A stretch of 64,000 nt of DNA, taken from the NCBI RefSeq assembly GCF_027594545.1, contig NZ_CP115160.1:186001-250000 (forward strand), in the 5' to 3' direction. The notes under the pieces are model-generated. The model saw nothing but the letters and a program-made list of their open reading frames with translations, was not told the origin of the DNA and did no database searches. Of the stretch, positions 52,703-61,677 are shown in pieces. The translations under genes and the position numbers were made by a program. Numbering within the stretch: position 1 is the first letter of the stretch; each line of letters begins with the position of its first letter. Source of the stretch: Algoriphagus sp. TR-M9 (GTDB lineage Bacteria > Bacteroidota > Bacteroidia > Cytophagales > Cyclobacteriaceae).

Positions 52703-52939
52703 AATAAGTTACCTGGATATACGGAGTGAAGTTAGGAGCCTATAGCTCTTTGCCCACCTGGACAGCAGCCCGATGACTCCCACAGTAGAGATACAGGCTG
52801 AAGTGGCCTCAATTCTTAAGTTAAACATGTGCTATATTGCTTTAGTCTCCTTACTGGCAGAAAAGCGGATAGGCATAATAAGTTAAAACTCTTCTGGTGA
52901 GGAGGCAAGTGCTTAGGGAATAAATAGTTGTGGTGTGCT

Positions 52940-55372
52940 TTATTTGTTTTCCGGTAAATATATGTCAAAGGTAGCTCCTTCACCTGGTTCCCCTTTGGCT
53001 GTGATATAGCCATTGTGATTGTCCACTATCTTTTTGACAATGGCTAAGCCTATTCCTGTGCCTTTAAATTTTTCCTTGCCATGAAGACGCTGGAAAAGTT
53101 CAAATATCCGTTCGCTGTATTCATTTTCAAAACCTATGCCGTTGTCCTTAATCTGGATGTGGCAATATTGCTTACGGGGTGACAGTCTGGTGAGGTTAAA
53201 CTCATCTCCCATTTTCTTTTCTGAAGAAATTATGATTTGGGTAGGCCTACCCTCAGCAGAAAACTTGAGGGAGTTACTGAAGAGGTTTTGCAAAAGCTGG
53301 CGAAACTGAAATGGGATGACCGGCAGGGTACAGAGCTTGTCGGAAATAATTTCAGCTTTAGCCTGAGTCAATTCTTCTTTGAGCTCGGACTGCACTTCTT
53401 CTATCAATTGATTTAAGTCTGTAGCTTCATACTTGCGTTCAGAAATCGTTGATCTGGAATAGGCCAAAAGGTCATCTATGAGTGTTTTCATCCTTTTGGC
53501 GGCATTGTTCATCCGGTCAAATAGTTGCTTGCCATGATCGCTGAGGTTTTCATATTCGGTCTCGACCAATAAGCTGGAAAATGCCTGGATTTTGCGTAGC
53601 GGCTCCTGCAGGTCATGGCTAGAAATATAAGCGAAGCTCTGAAGCTCCTTGTTCATATAAGCCAGTTCTTTTACATTGGCTGCAAGTTCATTGGTTCGCT
53701 CGATAACCAGTCTTTCTAGTTCGTCTGTGAACTTCTTTTGGTCATGGATATCTGTGCTAGATCCGACCCACATTTGGATATTCCCATCTTCATCATGCTG
53801 AGGAATGGCTCTGCTGAGTTGCCATCGATAGCTTCCATCATGCTTTCTGAACCTATGCTCAAACAGAAAGTCTTTGCCCGTGGTGACCGAGTGAATCCAT
53901 GCCTCCAGGTTTTCGGCTCTATCATCGGGGTGTACCACATCCAGCCATCCTTTGGAGTCTAGTTCGGCAGGTGAATAGCCTGTATACTCATAGACAGATT
54001 GATTGAAATAGTTCAATTTTCCTTCACTATCCGCAGTCCAGATATGTTGAGGCAGCGTATTAGCCAGTAACCTGAACTTTTGCTCACTGGCTTCCAGTTT
54101 TTGTTGATTGGTCTTTTCCTCAGTGATGTCCCGTACTGTACCTAGGATTTTTTCAGGGATGCCTTGGTCGTTGTAAAATATCTTCCCCTGCAGTTCCTTC
54201 CATTTAATCCGGTTGTCTGGCATGATCAGGCGTGCTCGGTAGGATAATTTTCCGGTTTTCAGTGCAATTTCGTGAGCTTTGTTGCGTAGAGGGAGGTCGT
54301 CTGGATGAATGGCGGCCAAGAAATCCTGATGCGTGATTTGCTCATCAAAGGGGAGTTCATAGATTTCGTGCAATCTGCGGGAGGCTACCAGTTTCTTTTC
54401 TTCAATGTAAAATTCAAAAGTCCCCAGTTCACTCGCATCCAGGGCTAGATTTAACTTTTCCTCACTGGCTTTTATTTCCTTATGGGAAAGCACTTGTTGG
54501 GTTACATCGTGACCTATGGTAATGATGCCGTCGATTTCGCCATCAGCATTATAGAGTGCTTCAAAACTGAAATTGATATAAAGGGTGTCCAGCTCGCCAT
54601 CCCGGAAGATCTGTACGGGAAGTTCTGAAGCGGAGAAGCGATTTCCTGTCAGGTATACATCTTCCAAAAGCGTCCGAAATCCCTGGTTTACTAACTCAGG
54701 CATCGCTTCAAGGATGGGTCTACCAGCTACCTCATGTTCAGTTCTTCCCCAGAGCTCCAGTGCTTTTTCATTGACGATCTCAGTGACAAATTCTTTCCCC
54801 CTGAAGGTAGCAATAGCTGCTGGCGCTTGCTTAATGATCAGACTTAGCTTTCTTTCCTTTCGCTCCAGTTTTTGGTTGAGCAAAACTTTCTGTGTGGTCT
54901 CTGTGCAAGTGACTAAAACGCCGGAAATAATGCCTTCATCATTTTTTGCGGGGCTATAACTGAATGTCCAGTACACGTCTTCTATTTTTCCATTTCGGAA
55001 AATTGGTATCAGTGAGTCTTCAAACCAAACGGACTCACCACTTTGCATGACTTGCTCTATCAGCGGACCTATGGTGTCCCAGATTTCTGGCCAGGCCTCT
55101 CTGCCATTCATGCCCAGGATGTGGGGATGCTTGCCTTCTGAGCCTAAGCTGGGACGATAGGCATCATTGTAAAAACAAATCAACTCTGGTCCCCACCATA
55201 AGAACTTTGGGAACTTGGAGCTGAGTAGAATGTCTAGGGTGGTTCTCAGACTTTGCGGCCAGGTGTCCTGGTGACCGAGGGAGGTTTCTGCCCAGTTTTT
55301 ATTTCGAATCAATTTTCCCATCTCTCCCCCTCCAGAGGGAAAAGTGGTAGAGGTTGACTGCTGCTCTGTCAT
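52940..55372 (-). CDS. Multi-PAS sensor histidine kinase (cytoplasmic)
   Basis: 810 residues without membrane helices. Four PAS-type modules can be read in series before the kinase core. The phosphoacceptor His lies in SSHDLQEPLRKIQAFSSLL near residue 584, the N box in LLQNLFSNSLKFS near 697, and the G boxes in DNGIGFE and GTGIGLAIVKKIV toward the end (~770). The short-loop H box is of the phytochrome-like Cph1 type. It starts 10 nt after a response-regulator gene, so they form a cognate pair. No sensing cofactor site is recognisable. Confidence 0.93.
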   Translation of the reverse strand: MTEQQSTSTTFPSGGGEMGKLIRNKNWAETSLGHQDTWPQSLRTTLDILLSSKFPKFLWWGPELICFYNDAYRPSLGSEGKHPHILGMNGREAWPEIWDTIGPLIEQVMQSGESVWFEDSLIPIFRNGKIEDVYWTFSYSPAKNDEGIISGVLVTCTETTQKVLLNQKLERKERKLSLIIKQAPAAIATFRGKEFVTEIVNEKALELWGRTEHEVAGRPILEAMPELVNQGFRTLLEDVYLTGNRFSASELPVQIFRDGELDTLYINFSFEALYNADGEIDGIITIGHDVTQQVLSHKEIKASEEKLNLALDASELGTFEFYIEEKKLVASRRLHEIYELPFDEQITHQDFLAAIHPDDLPLRNKAHEIALKTGKLSYRARLIMPDNRIKWKELQGKIFYNDQGIPEKILGTVRDITEEKTNQQKLEASEQKFRLLANTLPQHIWTADSEGKLNYFNQSVYEYTGYSPAELDSKGWLDVVHPDDRAENLEAWIHSVTTGKDFLFEHRFRKHDGSYRWQLSRAIPQHDEDGNIQMWVGSSTDIHDQKKFTDELERLVIERTNELAANVKELAYMNKELQSFAYISSHDLQEPLRKIQAFSSLLVETEYENLSDHGKQLFDRMNNAAKRMKTLIDDLLAYSRSTISERKYEATDLNQLIEEVQSELKEELTQAKAEIISDKLCTLPVIPFQFRQLLQNLFSNSLKFSAEGRPTQIIISSEKKMGDEFNLTRLSPRKQYCHIQIKDNGIGFENEYSERIFELFQRLHGKEKFKGTGIGLAIVKKIVDNHNGYITAKGEPGEGATFDIYLPENK

Positions 55373-55382
55373 ATAAGTTTTA

Positions 55383-55826
55383 CTACGATTGTATCACAAA
55401 ATTTTCTTTAGAGGGCTTTTTTGGAGTATTATCCAGACTACTCAGCCCTTTAAAAATCACATCCTTTAGCTTGGAGTATTCGGATGGTTTTCGGATAAAA
55501 TGAAAGGCACCTTTTTCATAAAGCGCGCTGACTAAGGGTTCATCCATAGAGGTAGAATAGATGATAATGGGTAGTTTTTTGAATTGCTCGTGCTCCATGA
55601 TTTCTGCCAGGCATTCAAATCCGGATTTCAGTGGCATATTCAAATCCAAGAAGATCACATCGGGCAATTCCTGGTTGTCCTGGTTCAGCAAAGTCATGAG
55701 TTCTACTCCATTATTTACCATAGTCAGACAGGTTTTCAAAGGAAGTTTCCTCAAGGAATCCTGAAAGAAAAATCTATCGTCCACGTCGTCATCAGCTAAA
55801 AATAATTTGATAGGTTCTACATTCAT
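55383..55826 (-). CDS. Single-domain response regulator
   Basis: 147 residues. The acidic pocket is LADDDVDDRFF and the phospho-acceptor is D61 in VIFLDLNMPLKSG; the conserved Lys lies in HFIRKPSEYSKLKDV. No output domain is present, as in Rcp1-type regulators that work with phytochrome-like kinases. It is the first gene of the pair with the multi-PAS kinase. Confidence 0.93.
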   Translation of the reverse strand: MNVEPIKLFLADDDVDDRFFFQDSLRKLPLKTCLTMVNNGVELMTLLNQDNQELPDVIFLDLNMPLKSGFECLAEIMEHEQFKKLPIIIYSTSMDEPLVSALYEKGAFHFIRKPSEYSKLKDVIFKGLSSLDNTPKKPSKENFVIQS

Positions 55827-55942
55827 ATTTAGAGGTGCCCAGTTTCAATTTGGTTAAATATACCACTATTCAGCCCAATTGTGGTTAGCGCTGGATTTTC
55901 TCCCATTTCACTAGCATACCGGAGGTGTTTTATACTTTGTTT

Positions 55943-56590
55943 TTAGTTTACGGATATATTGGTGAACCAAATGAATTTTTGACCCGATGCATTTTCATGT
56001 GTTGTAGCCATTTTTATGGGGCCAAACTGTTCTACATTATCCCAGGTGAAAGGTCTGCCTTCAGCTCCATTGCCTCGGCGAAAAACCCATTCAAGAATCA
56101 TGTTGTTTTCATCTAAATACAAATCATAGGCATCTCCAGGGGTATATCCATCTTCACTATTATAGACTATGGTCAGCTTAGTGGATGGTTCACCGGAGAT
56201 AGGGGAAGGCACATTTTCCTCAGTTTCGTATTCATACCCGCTGTCCCATGCCAGTTGAAATGGGTACATGAGCCAGTATTTATCATTGATAAATCCCTTG
56301 TCCGCATCTGGCATTTCTTCCTTTGGGGTATCCAGGCTGTAGGTGTAGCTGGTATCTGGAGTGGCGTAATATACGGTTCGGTCTTTGATGTTCCATTTCC
56401 AATCTCTGGTGACCACTCTAGCCGAATCTACCTGTACGTTCCAGGTATATGCGATGGAATTGACTTTGTCAAATTGATCAAAACCATATGCCATGGCGAC
56501 TTTCATCGGCAGGGTGTCAGGGGTGCTTTCTTTGGGTTGGCAGGCGATGAGTAAGGAGGCCAGAAGAATGATTAGTGATAAGCTTTTCAT
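55943..56590 (-). CDS. Lipoprotein of unknown function
   Basis: 215 residues with a signal sequence ending LLIACQPKES, so Cys is probably lipidated. The mature part is beta-rich with aromatic-acidic strands (SIAYTWNVQVDSARVV, YDLYLDENNMILEWVFRRG, FTWDNVEQFGPIKMATTHEN). It resembles exported proteins of the LolA/DUF6503-like type seen in Bacteroidota, but I am not certain. Downstream of an SDR gene on the same strand, 29 nt away, so may be co-transcribed. Confidence 0.7.
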   Translation of the reverse strand: MKSLSLIILLASLLIACQPKESTPDTLPMKVAMAYGFDQFDKVNSIAYTWNVQVDSARVVTRDWKWNIKDRTVYYATPDTSYTYSLDTPKEEMPDADKGFINDKYWLMYPFQLAWDSGYEYETEENVPSPISGEPSTKLTIVYNSEDGYTPGDAYDLYLDENNMILEWVFRRGNGAEGRPFTWDNVEQFGPIKMATTHENASGQKFIWFTNISVN

Positions 56591-56619
56591 GGTTTTGTAG
56601 TTTGGTGGAGTGGAAGTAC

Positions 56620-57411
56620 TTAGGTGTCAGCTTGCTCTCTTTGCCATTTTTTATATTTCTGGTATTCTATGGTCTGGTAGAGTCTTCTGATAAATCTAAA
56701 GAAGCGATTGAGTACTAACATACTCAAAAACAGTGGAGAAGGAAAGATTTTCTTTCTGCCTTGAGCCACTCCATGCAAAATAGTAGAGGCGACAAGGGAA
56801 GCAGACTGAACCGGAAATGCTTTCGGGATTTTCTTTCCGGCTCGGTGAAAAAACTGAGTCGCAGTCGCAATAGGAAAAACTAAGGTAAGCCAGTTACCTG
56901 ATTTCTCCAGCCAAACCGTACGAGCCCACTGTAGCAGGGCCGATTTGGTGGATGCATATAGGCTATACCCCGGAATGGTCCAAAAGCTCATGGCTGAAGC
57001 AGTGATGACAAGCCTGAATTTCTTTCCCGGAAAGGCTTCCCTTAGGGCATATCCTACCTGGATGGGGCTATGGACATTCAGTTGAAAAAGCCTGTCCATT
57101 TCTTTCCAATTTTGGGATTCAGCTGGACCAAATTCAGCTTTCCCGGCATTTGCAAAGCAAAAATCTACTCGTTCCCAATTTGTTTGTACCCAATCTAAAA
57201 TCTTCTCATTACCTGACTTTTCGCTTAGATCTGCCTGTAGTATATGTATTTCTGGGTATTGGGTTTTCAGCTGTTTCAGGCCCAGAAGGTCTAGATCTAC
57301 TGCCAGTATTTTGGGGCAGGAGGGAAGTAGCTGCACTACTAATTCTCTACCTATCCCAGAAGCTGCTCCCGTGATGATGACTGTCGCTTCTGTGAAAGGC
57401 TTATAGTGCAT
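56620..57411 (-). CDS. SDR family oxidoreductase, last of the IlvD/Edd operon
   Basis: 263 residues. The cofactor motif is TGAASGIGREL near residue 15, FANAGKAEFG stands in place of NNAG, and the catalytic Tyr/Lys are in YASTK. A basic C-terminal tail with hydrophobic FLSMLVLNRFFRFIRRLYQ suggests peripheral membrane contact. It overlaps the acetoacetate decarboxylase-like gene by 11 nt, making it part of a four-gene unit. Substrate unknown. Confidence 0.85.
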   Translation of the reverse strand: MHYKPFTEATVIITGAASGIGRELVVQLLPSCPKILAVDLDLLGLKQLKTQYPEIHILQADLSEKSGNEKILDWVQTNWERVDFCFANAGKAEFGPAESQNWKEMDRLFQLNVHSPIQVGYALREAFPGKKFRLVITASAMSFWTIPGYSLYASTKSALLQWARTVWLEKSGNWLTLVFPIATATQFFHRAGKKIPKAFPVQSASLVASTILHGVAQGRKKIFPSPLFLSMLVLNRFFRFIRRLYQTIEYQKYKKWQREQADT

Positions 57412-58075
57412 ATTTGGCTAGTGGAAATTTGATTCTAAATGGGGAGATCTTTATGACCAAAAGTGGTTTTTGGCTACTGATGTCTGGGAAATAGGCGGGA
57501 TCCACACTGAGGTTCTGGATTTTGGCCAGTCTGCCGGTTCCAAAACCGGAAGGTTTGGTGTAATAGTCTACTTTGTTCCATACCTGATGCAGATCTATGG
57601 GCAGAAAACTGGTGCTGGCAGGGAAAGGTATTCCTCCGGATTTCACTTCACAAGAAAAGACCTGCTTGTCCTGATCTGAGATGTTGATAATGTCCTTTCC
57701 CACAGCTTTTTCCCAGGCTATGGGTAAGGTTTCCTTGGGGATTCCCCAGTTGGCACGCCCGTTATATGTGCTGACATCCTTGTCTACATAGATTTTGGTG
57801 ATTGCTTGCTTTTTGTTTTTACCAAACTTGCCGGGGATGAACAGCAATTCATTGTAAGGCCCTACGGGTGAAAATGCATAATTCACTAACATCACATAAC
57901 CTAGCCCACCTCTGAATTGACCTTTCAGATGGAGCGGGAGTTGTCCATTTTCCTCAATCCAGTCCTTTTTGAACCTGTAAATCAAAATGATCCCCTCACC
58001 CATCAATTTCCACGGAGCTGGGGATCTTCGGTAAACCTTGAGGTTTTTTTTGGCGATTTGGTGGTTCTCAGGCAT
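57401..58075 (-). CDS. Acetoacetate decarboxylase-like family protein
   Basis: 224 residues from ATG 58075, inside the last codons of the preceding SDR; an upstream in-frame start at 58108 would add 11 residues in overlap and is less likely. IYVDKDVSTYNGRANWGIPKE resembles the GREhWGhPK block of the ADC superfamily, although the acidic residue usually next to GR appears replaced by Ala. The catalytic lysine position is not obvious by eye. ADC-fold enzymes decarboxylate beta-keto acids or act as aldolase-dehydratases. Its place behind an IlvD/Edd dehydratase hints at work on a 2-keto-3-deoxy acid, a hypothesis only. Confidence 0.7.
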   Translation of the reverse strand: MPENHQIAKKNLKVYRRSPAPWKLMGEGIILIYRFKKDWIEENGQLPLHLKGQFRGGLGYVMLVNYAFSPVGPYNELLFIPGKFGKNKKQAITKIYVDKDVSTYNGRANWGIPKETLPIAWEKAVGKDIINISDQDKQVFSCEVKSGGIPFPASTSFLPIDLHQVWNKVDYYTKPSGFGTGRLAKIQNLSVDPAYFPDISSQKPLLVIKISPFRIKFPLAKYAL

Positions 58076-58829
58076 ATGGGGAAGGGCTGACGCTGGTCCA
58101 GCCACCATCGATGATTAAGGTTTGTCCGGTGATGTGTTTGGCCTCTTCAGAGACTAGAAAGGCAGCGGCATTGGCAATGTCCTGAGCTGAAGCAGGTCGG
58201 CCCAGCGGAGTAATTCTAGACCAGGTATTTTCATAGGCTGGATCCATGGCTGTTCGATTGGTCAAAGTGGCCCCAGGAGCTACCGTGTTGACTCGGATTT
58301 TAAAGGGGGCAAGTTCTAAAACCAGGTTTTTGGCCAGCATCTCCAGCGCAGCTTTGCTCATGGCATAGGCAGCTAGGTTTTTATGACTTTGATGCCCTGT
58401 GACAGAGGAGGTAAAAAGAACCGCACCGCCTTCCGGCTGGTCTTTCATGATTTTGGCAGCCGCCTGACAAAGAAAAAAACTACCCTCCTGATTGACCCGG
58501 GTAACGGCCCTGAAGTCCTCTCGGGTATAGTCCAGAAAGTTCCCAAAAAGTGTAATCCCGGAATTGGCTACGAGTATATCCAAACTTCCAAAATTGGAGG
58601 TGGCTGCCCGGCAGAGGCTTTCAATAACTGATTCAGAACTGGAGTCGCCAGCCACTGGGACGGTGGCGACTCCATGTAAATGCGAAATTCTCTGACAAGC
58701 ATCTGTGATCAAAGCCTCTTCCAAGTCATTTAAAATCAAATTGACACTTTGTGCGGCAAGTTTCTCGGCGATGGCCAGGCCTATTCCCTGACCCGCGCCG
58801 GTAATAATTGCTGTTCTTTGGGGCTTCAT
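58068..58829 (-). CDS. SDR family dehydrogenase
   Basis: 253 residues. TGAGQGIGLAIAEKL is the cofactor site, VANSGITLFG replaces the usual NNAG, and the catalytic pair is in YAMSK. The end ITGQTLIIDGGW is the classical glucose/3-ketoacyl dehydrogenase-type close. It begins 3 nt after the IlvD/Edd gene and overlaps the next by 8 nt. A sugar-acid or sugar dehydrogenase is likely from context. Confidence 0.88.
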   Translation of the reverse strand: MKPQRTAIITGAGQGIGLAIAEKLAAQSVNLILNDLEEALITDACQRISHLHGVATVPVAGDSSSESVIESLCRAATSNFGSLDILVANSGITLFGNFLDYTREDFRAVTRVNQEGSFFLCQAAAKIMKDQPEGGAVLFTSSVTGHQSHKNLAAYAMSKAALEMLAKNLVLELAPFKIRVNTVAPGATLTNRTAMDPAYENTWSRITPLGRPASAQDIANAAAFLVSEEAKHITGQTLIIDGGWTSVSPSPYA

Positions 58830-58832
58830 AGA

Positions 58833-60551
58833 TTAATGAGAGTCTCTTTTAACTTCAGATCCAGAACTTCCCTTCAGAAAATCAAAATCCACACCTTCAT
58901 GGGCTTGATTAACTTTATCTAGGAACAGATTGACATACCCCCGCTCGTAAGGTAGATTCAAGGGCTTAAAAGCTGCTCTTCTTTTCTCAAACTCCTCCTC
59001 GGAAATCAACAGATTAAGGCTTCTTTCAGGTACATTCAACGCTACCATATCTCCGTTTTGTACCAAAGCTAAAGGCCCTCCAATGGCAGATTCCGGGGAT
59101 ACGTGAAGGATTACCGTACCATAGCCAGTTCCACTCATTCTCCCGTCAGAAATCCGAACCATGTCTTTGATGCCTTTGGCCAGCAGCTTTTGCGGCAAGC
59201 CCATATTTCCTACTTCCGGCATTCCTGGGTAGCCCTTTGGTCCCACATTTTTCATGACCATCACTGAATTCTCATTTATTTCTAAATCCGGGGAATCAAT
59301 TCTGGCTTTATAATCATCTATGTCTTCAAAAACCACAGCCGGTCCTGTGTGCGTCAACAAATGAGGGGATGCAGCTGATGGCTTGATTACAGCCCCATTG
59401 GGGCAGAGATTGCCTTTCAGTACTGCTATTCCTGAGTCAGGTTTGATGGGTTTTTCAAAGGTTCCGATTAGATTTCTGTCATAGCACTCAGCCTTCTCAA
59501 TATTTTCTAAAATGGTTTTACCGTTTGCTGTGATGGCGTCCCGGTGTAGGTGGTCTTTGATTTCATTCATTACGGCTGGGAGTCCTCCTGCGTAAAAAAG
59601 ATCCTCCACCCAGTGTTCCCCAGAGGGCTGTACATTGGCGATCAGCGGGATTAAAGAGGAGAACTTGTCAAAATCCGTGAGATCTAAGTCCACTCCTATC
59701 CGCTTGGCAATAGCCGTCAAGTGAAGGATAAAGTTGGTAGAGCCACCCAGAGCGGCATTGACCATGATGGAGTTTTCAAAGGCTTTACGGGTCAGTATTT
59801 TGCTCATTTTCAGGTCTTCGTTGACCATTTCCACTATGCGCATTCCTGTCATATGTGCCAGTACTTTTCTCCTAGAATCTGCTGCCGGAATGGTGGCATT
59901 GTCGGGAAGTGATAGGCCCAGGGATTCTACCATGGCTGCCATCGTGGAGGCCGTGCCCATAGGGGCACAGTGGCCTGCAGAGCGAGACATGGCTGCTTCT
60001 GCTTCTATAAACTCTTCTTGGGAGATTTTGCCCAGCTTGAAGTCCTCTGCAAATCTCCAGACATCTGAGGTTCCAATTTTTTTTCCCTTAAATCTACCCA
60101 CTAGCATAGGTCCTCCGGAGAGTACCATGGTAGGAATATCTACAGATGCTGCTCCCATCACCAGGGAAGGGGTGGTTTTGTCGCATCCGCACATCAGAAC
60201 CACGCCGTCCATAGGATTGGCACGTATGCTTTCTTCCACATCCATGCTGGCCAGGTTTCGGAAGAGCATGGCGGTAGGTTTTACCGAACATTCTCCCAGA
60301 GACATTACGGGAAACTCCAGCGGGAATCCACCAGCTTCCCAGATGCCTCGCTTGAGTGCTTCGGCCAGGTCTCTAAAATGTGCATTGCAGGGAGTGAGCT
60401 CCGACCAGGTATTACAGATACCGATCACAGGCTTGTCTCCTTCAAATAAATGGTGTGGGAATCCCTGGTTTTTCATCCAGGAGCGATAGATAAATCCGTC
60501 TTTTCCGGTACGTCCGTACCAATCTTGACTTCGTAATTTCTTCTTAGACAT
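58833..60551 (-). CDS. IlvD/Edd family sugar-acid dehydratase
   Basis: 572 residues. Iron-sulfur ligands are visible as C55 (ELTPCNAH), C123 (MCGCDKTTPS) and C195 (SAGHCAPMGT), the three-cysteine set of IlvD/Edd enzymes; SDGRMSGTGYG near the C-terminus is another family mark. The length and the RSQDWYGRTGKDGF start are those of the pentonate/hexonate dehydratase branch (arabonate, xylonate, fuconate) rather than the branched-chain IlvD. It would yield a 2-keto-3-deoxy acid. First gene of the four-gene operon. Confidence 0.88.
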   Translation of the reverse strand: MSKKKLRSQDWYGRTGKDGFIYRSWMKNQGFPHHLFEGDKPVIGICNTWSELTPCNAHFRDLAEALKRGIWEAGGFPLEFPVMSLGECSVKPTAMLFRNLASMDVEESIRANPMDGVVLMCGCDKTTPSLVMGAASVDIPTMVLSGGPMLVGRFKGKKIGTSDVWRFAEDFKLGKISQEEFIEAEAAMSRSAGHCAPMGTASTMAAMVESLGLSLPDNATIPAADSRRKVLAHMTGMRIVEMVNEDLKMSKILTRKAFENSIMVNAALGGSTNFILHLTAIAKRIGVDLDLTDFDKFSSLIPLIANVQPSGEHWVEDLFYAGGLPAVMNEIKDHLHRDAITANGKTILENIEKAECYDRNLIGTFEKPIKPDSGIAVLKGNLCPNGAVIKPSAASPHLLTHTGPAVVFEDIDDYKARIDSPDLEINENSVMVMKNVGPKGYPGMPEVGNMGLPQKLLAKGIKDMVRISDGRMSGTGYGTVILHVSPESAIGGPLALVQNGDMVALNVPERSLNLLISEEEFEKRRAAFKPLNLPYERGYVNLFLDKVNQAHEGVDFDFLKGSSGSEVKRDSH

Positions 60552-60631
60552 ATAGGTTATTTTGGCAATTTGAGCTAGAATTTACCAAAAAATACGAAAA
60601 GGAGCGGAGTCAAAGAAGAAAGGTTGGGGTA

Positions 60632-61609
60632 TTATTTTTCTAAGAGGTCTAGAACTTCTTCCAATGCCTGAAGGTCTATGGTAAAGTCAGTCATGATCGT
60701 GTCGTGGAAGTCTCCTTGGTTCAGTGTGTAGAAATAATTCAGCTTCAGGGCATTAGCGAGATTGAAGTAGCATTGTGTTTCACTGTCACCTATGTTTCGC
60801 AGTTCTATTACATTTTGGCCTTCCTGCATAAATAACATGTTGGTGAGTGCAGCGCCATGTAAGGCCACCAAGGTCTTGGTTTCAGCCATTAGATCTATTT
60901 GCTGCTTTACACTGAGTTTTTCGGCATAGATTATTTCATACCCTTTTTTCCTCACCAGAAGCTCAACATCCAGTTCATTATGAGCTTTGCGCTTGGGGGC
61001 AAGTTTACGGCTCACATATATTTTTTTATGCGGGGGCTTACTTGCTTTGGGGGAAAATACGGCTCTGGTTTTACGGGTGTACTTGATGTTAAAATTAGGG
61101 AAGGTGGCTGTGCGTGGCGTTAAAATCAGGTTTTCCACCCAAAGGTTTTCTTTGGAATGATAATAAAGTGGGTTGATCTGTAGGAGTTTTAGGCTCTGAG
61201 TAACGTAGGGGATATGCTGGAAGGAATCGTGGAGGATCACGCGGTCAGAGATCCCTTGTTCCAGTCCCATCCAAAGTCTCGGCAAGCAATCAGTCATCCA
61301 ATGGAAGTAATTGGCACTCCATTCATCTTTTATCCAGATTCCATGGTCTATTTTTCTCCATTTCTTTGGAAAGCAATGGACCACTCGCTTTGCCAGCGGC
61401 AGAAATCCCAGAGAGTTCACATGGGTGTGTGTGGCATAGAATTTCAGTTTTTTAGGACAAAAAACCGTATCCTGCAGGATGGCTACTTTTTTCAGATGGA
61501 GCAGGGGCAGAACCAAAAAATTGGTCTGTAGTGAGTCTTCAAACAACTCCCTGTCCTGCGAACTGAGGTTTTCAGGTAAATCCCTTTTTACGCTAATCTC
61601 CTGTGCCAA
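60632..61609 (-). CDS. Glycosyltransferase family 61-like protein
   Basis: 325 residues. Features of the GT61/DUF563 family are NYFHWMTDCLPRLWMGLE near the middle and ALHGAALTNMLFMQEGQNVIELRN near residue 250. Family members transfer xylose, arabinose or glucuronic acid-type residues in other organisms; in Bacteroidota they often occur in surface-glycan loci. It stands between murA and the IlvD/Edd operon without a glycan cluster around it, so the acceptor is unknown. Confidence 0.85.
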   Translation of the reverse strand: MAQEISVKRDLPENLSSQDRELFEDSLQTNFLVLPLLHLKKVAILQDTVFCPKKLKFYATHTHVNSLGFLPLAKRVVHCFPKKWRKIDHGIWIKDEWSANYFHWMTDCLPRLWMGLEQGISDRVILHDSFQHIPYVTQSLKLLQINPLYYHSKENLWVENLILTPRTATFPNFNIKYTRKTRAVFSPKASKPPHKKIYVSRKLAPKRKAHNELDVELLVRKKGYEIIYAEKLSVKQQIDLMAETKTLVALHGAALTNMLFMQEGQNVIELRNIGDSETQCYFNLANALKLNYFYTLNQGDFHDTIMTDFTIDLQALEEVLDLLEK

Positions 61610-61677
61610 GAGTAAGTTGATTTATTTTAAAAAGGTGCCCCTGAGACATCTGTTATGCCTCGGGGAAATTAGAAATG

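Noticed and set aside
59734..60489. 251-codon forward-strand open frame
   Set aside because: It lies entirely antisense to the IlvD/Edd dehydratase, whose cysteine motifs are intact; the translation has no family features.
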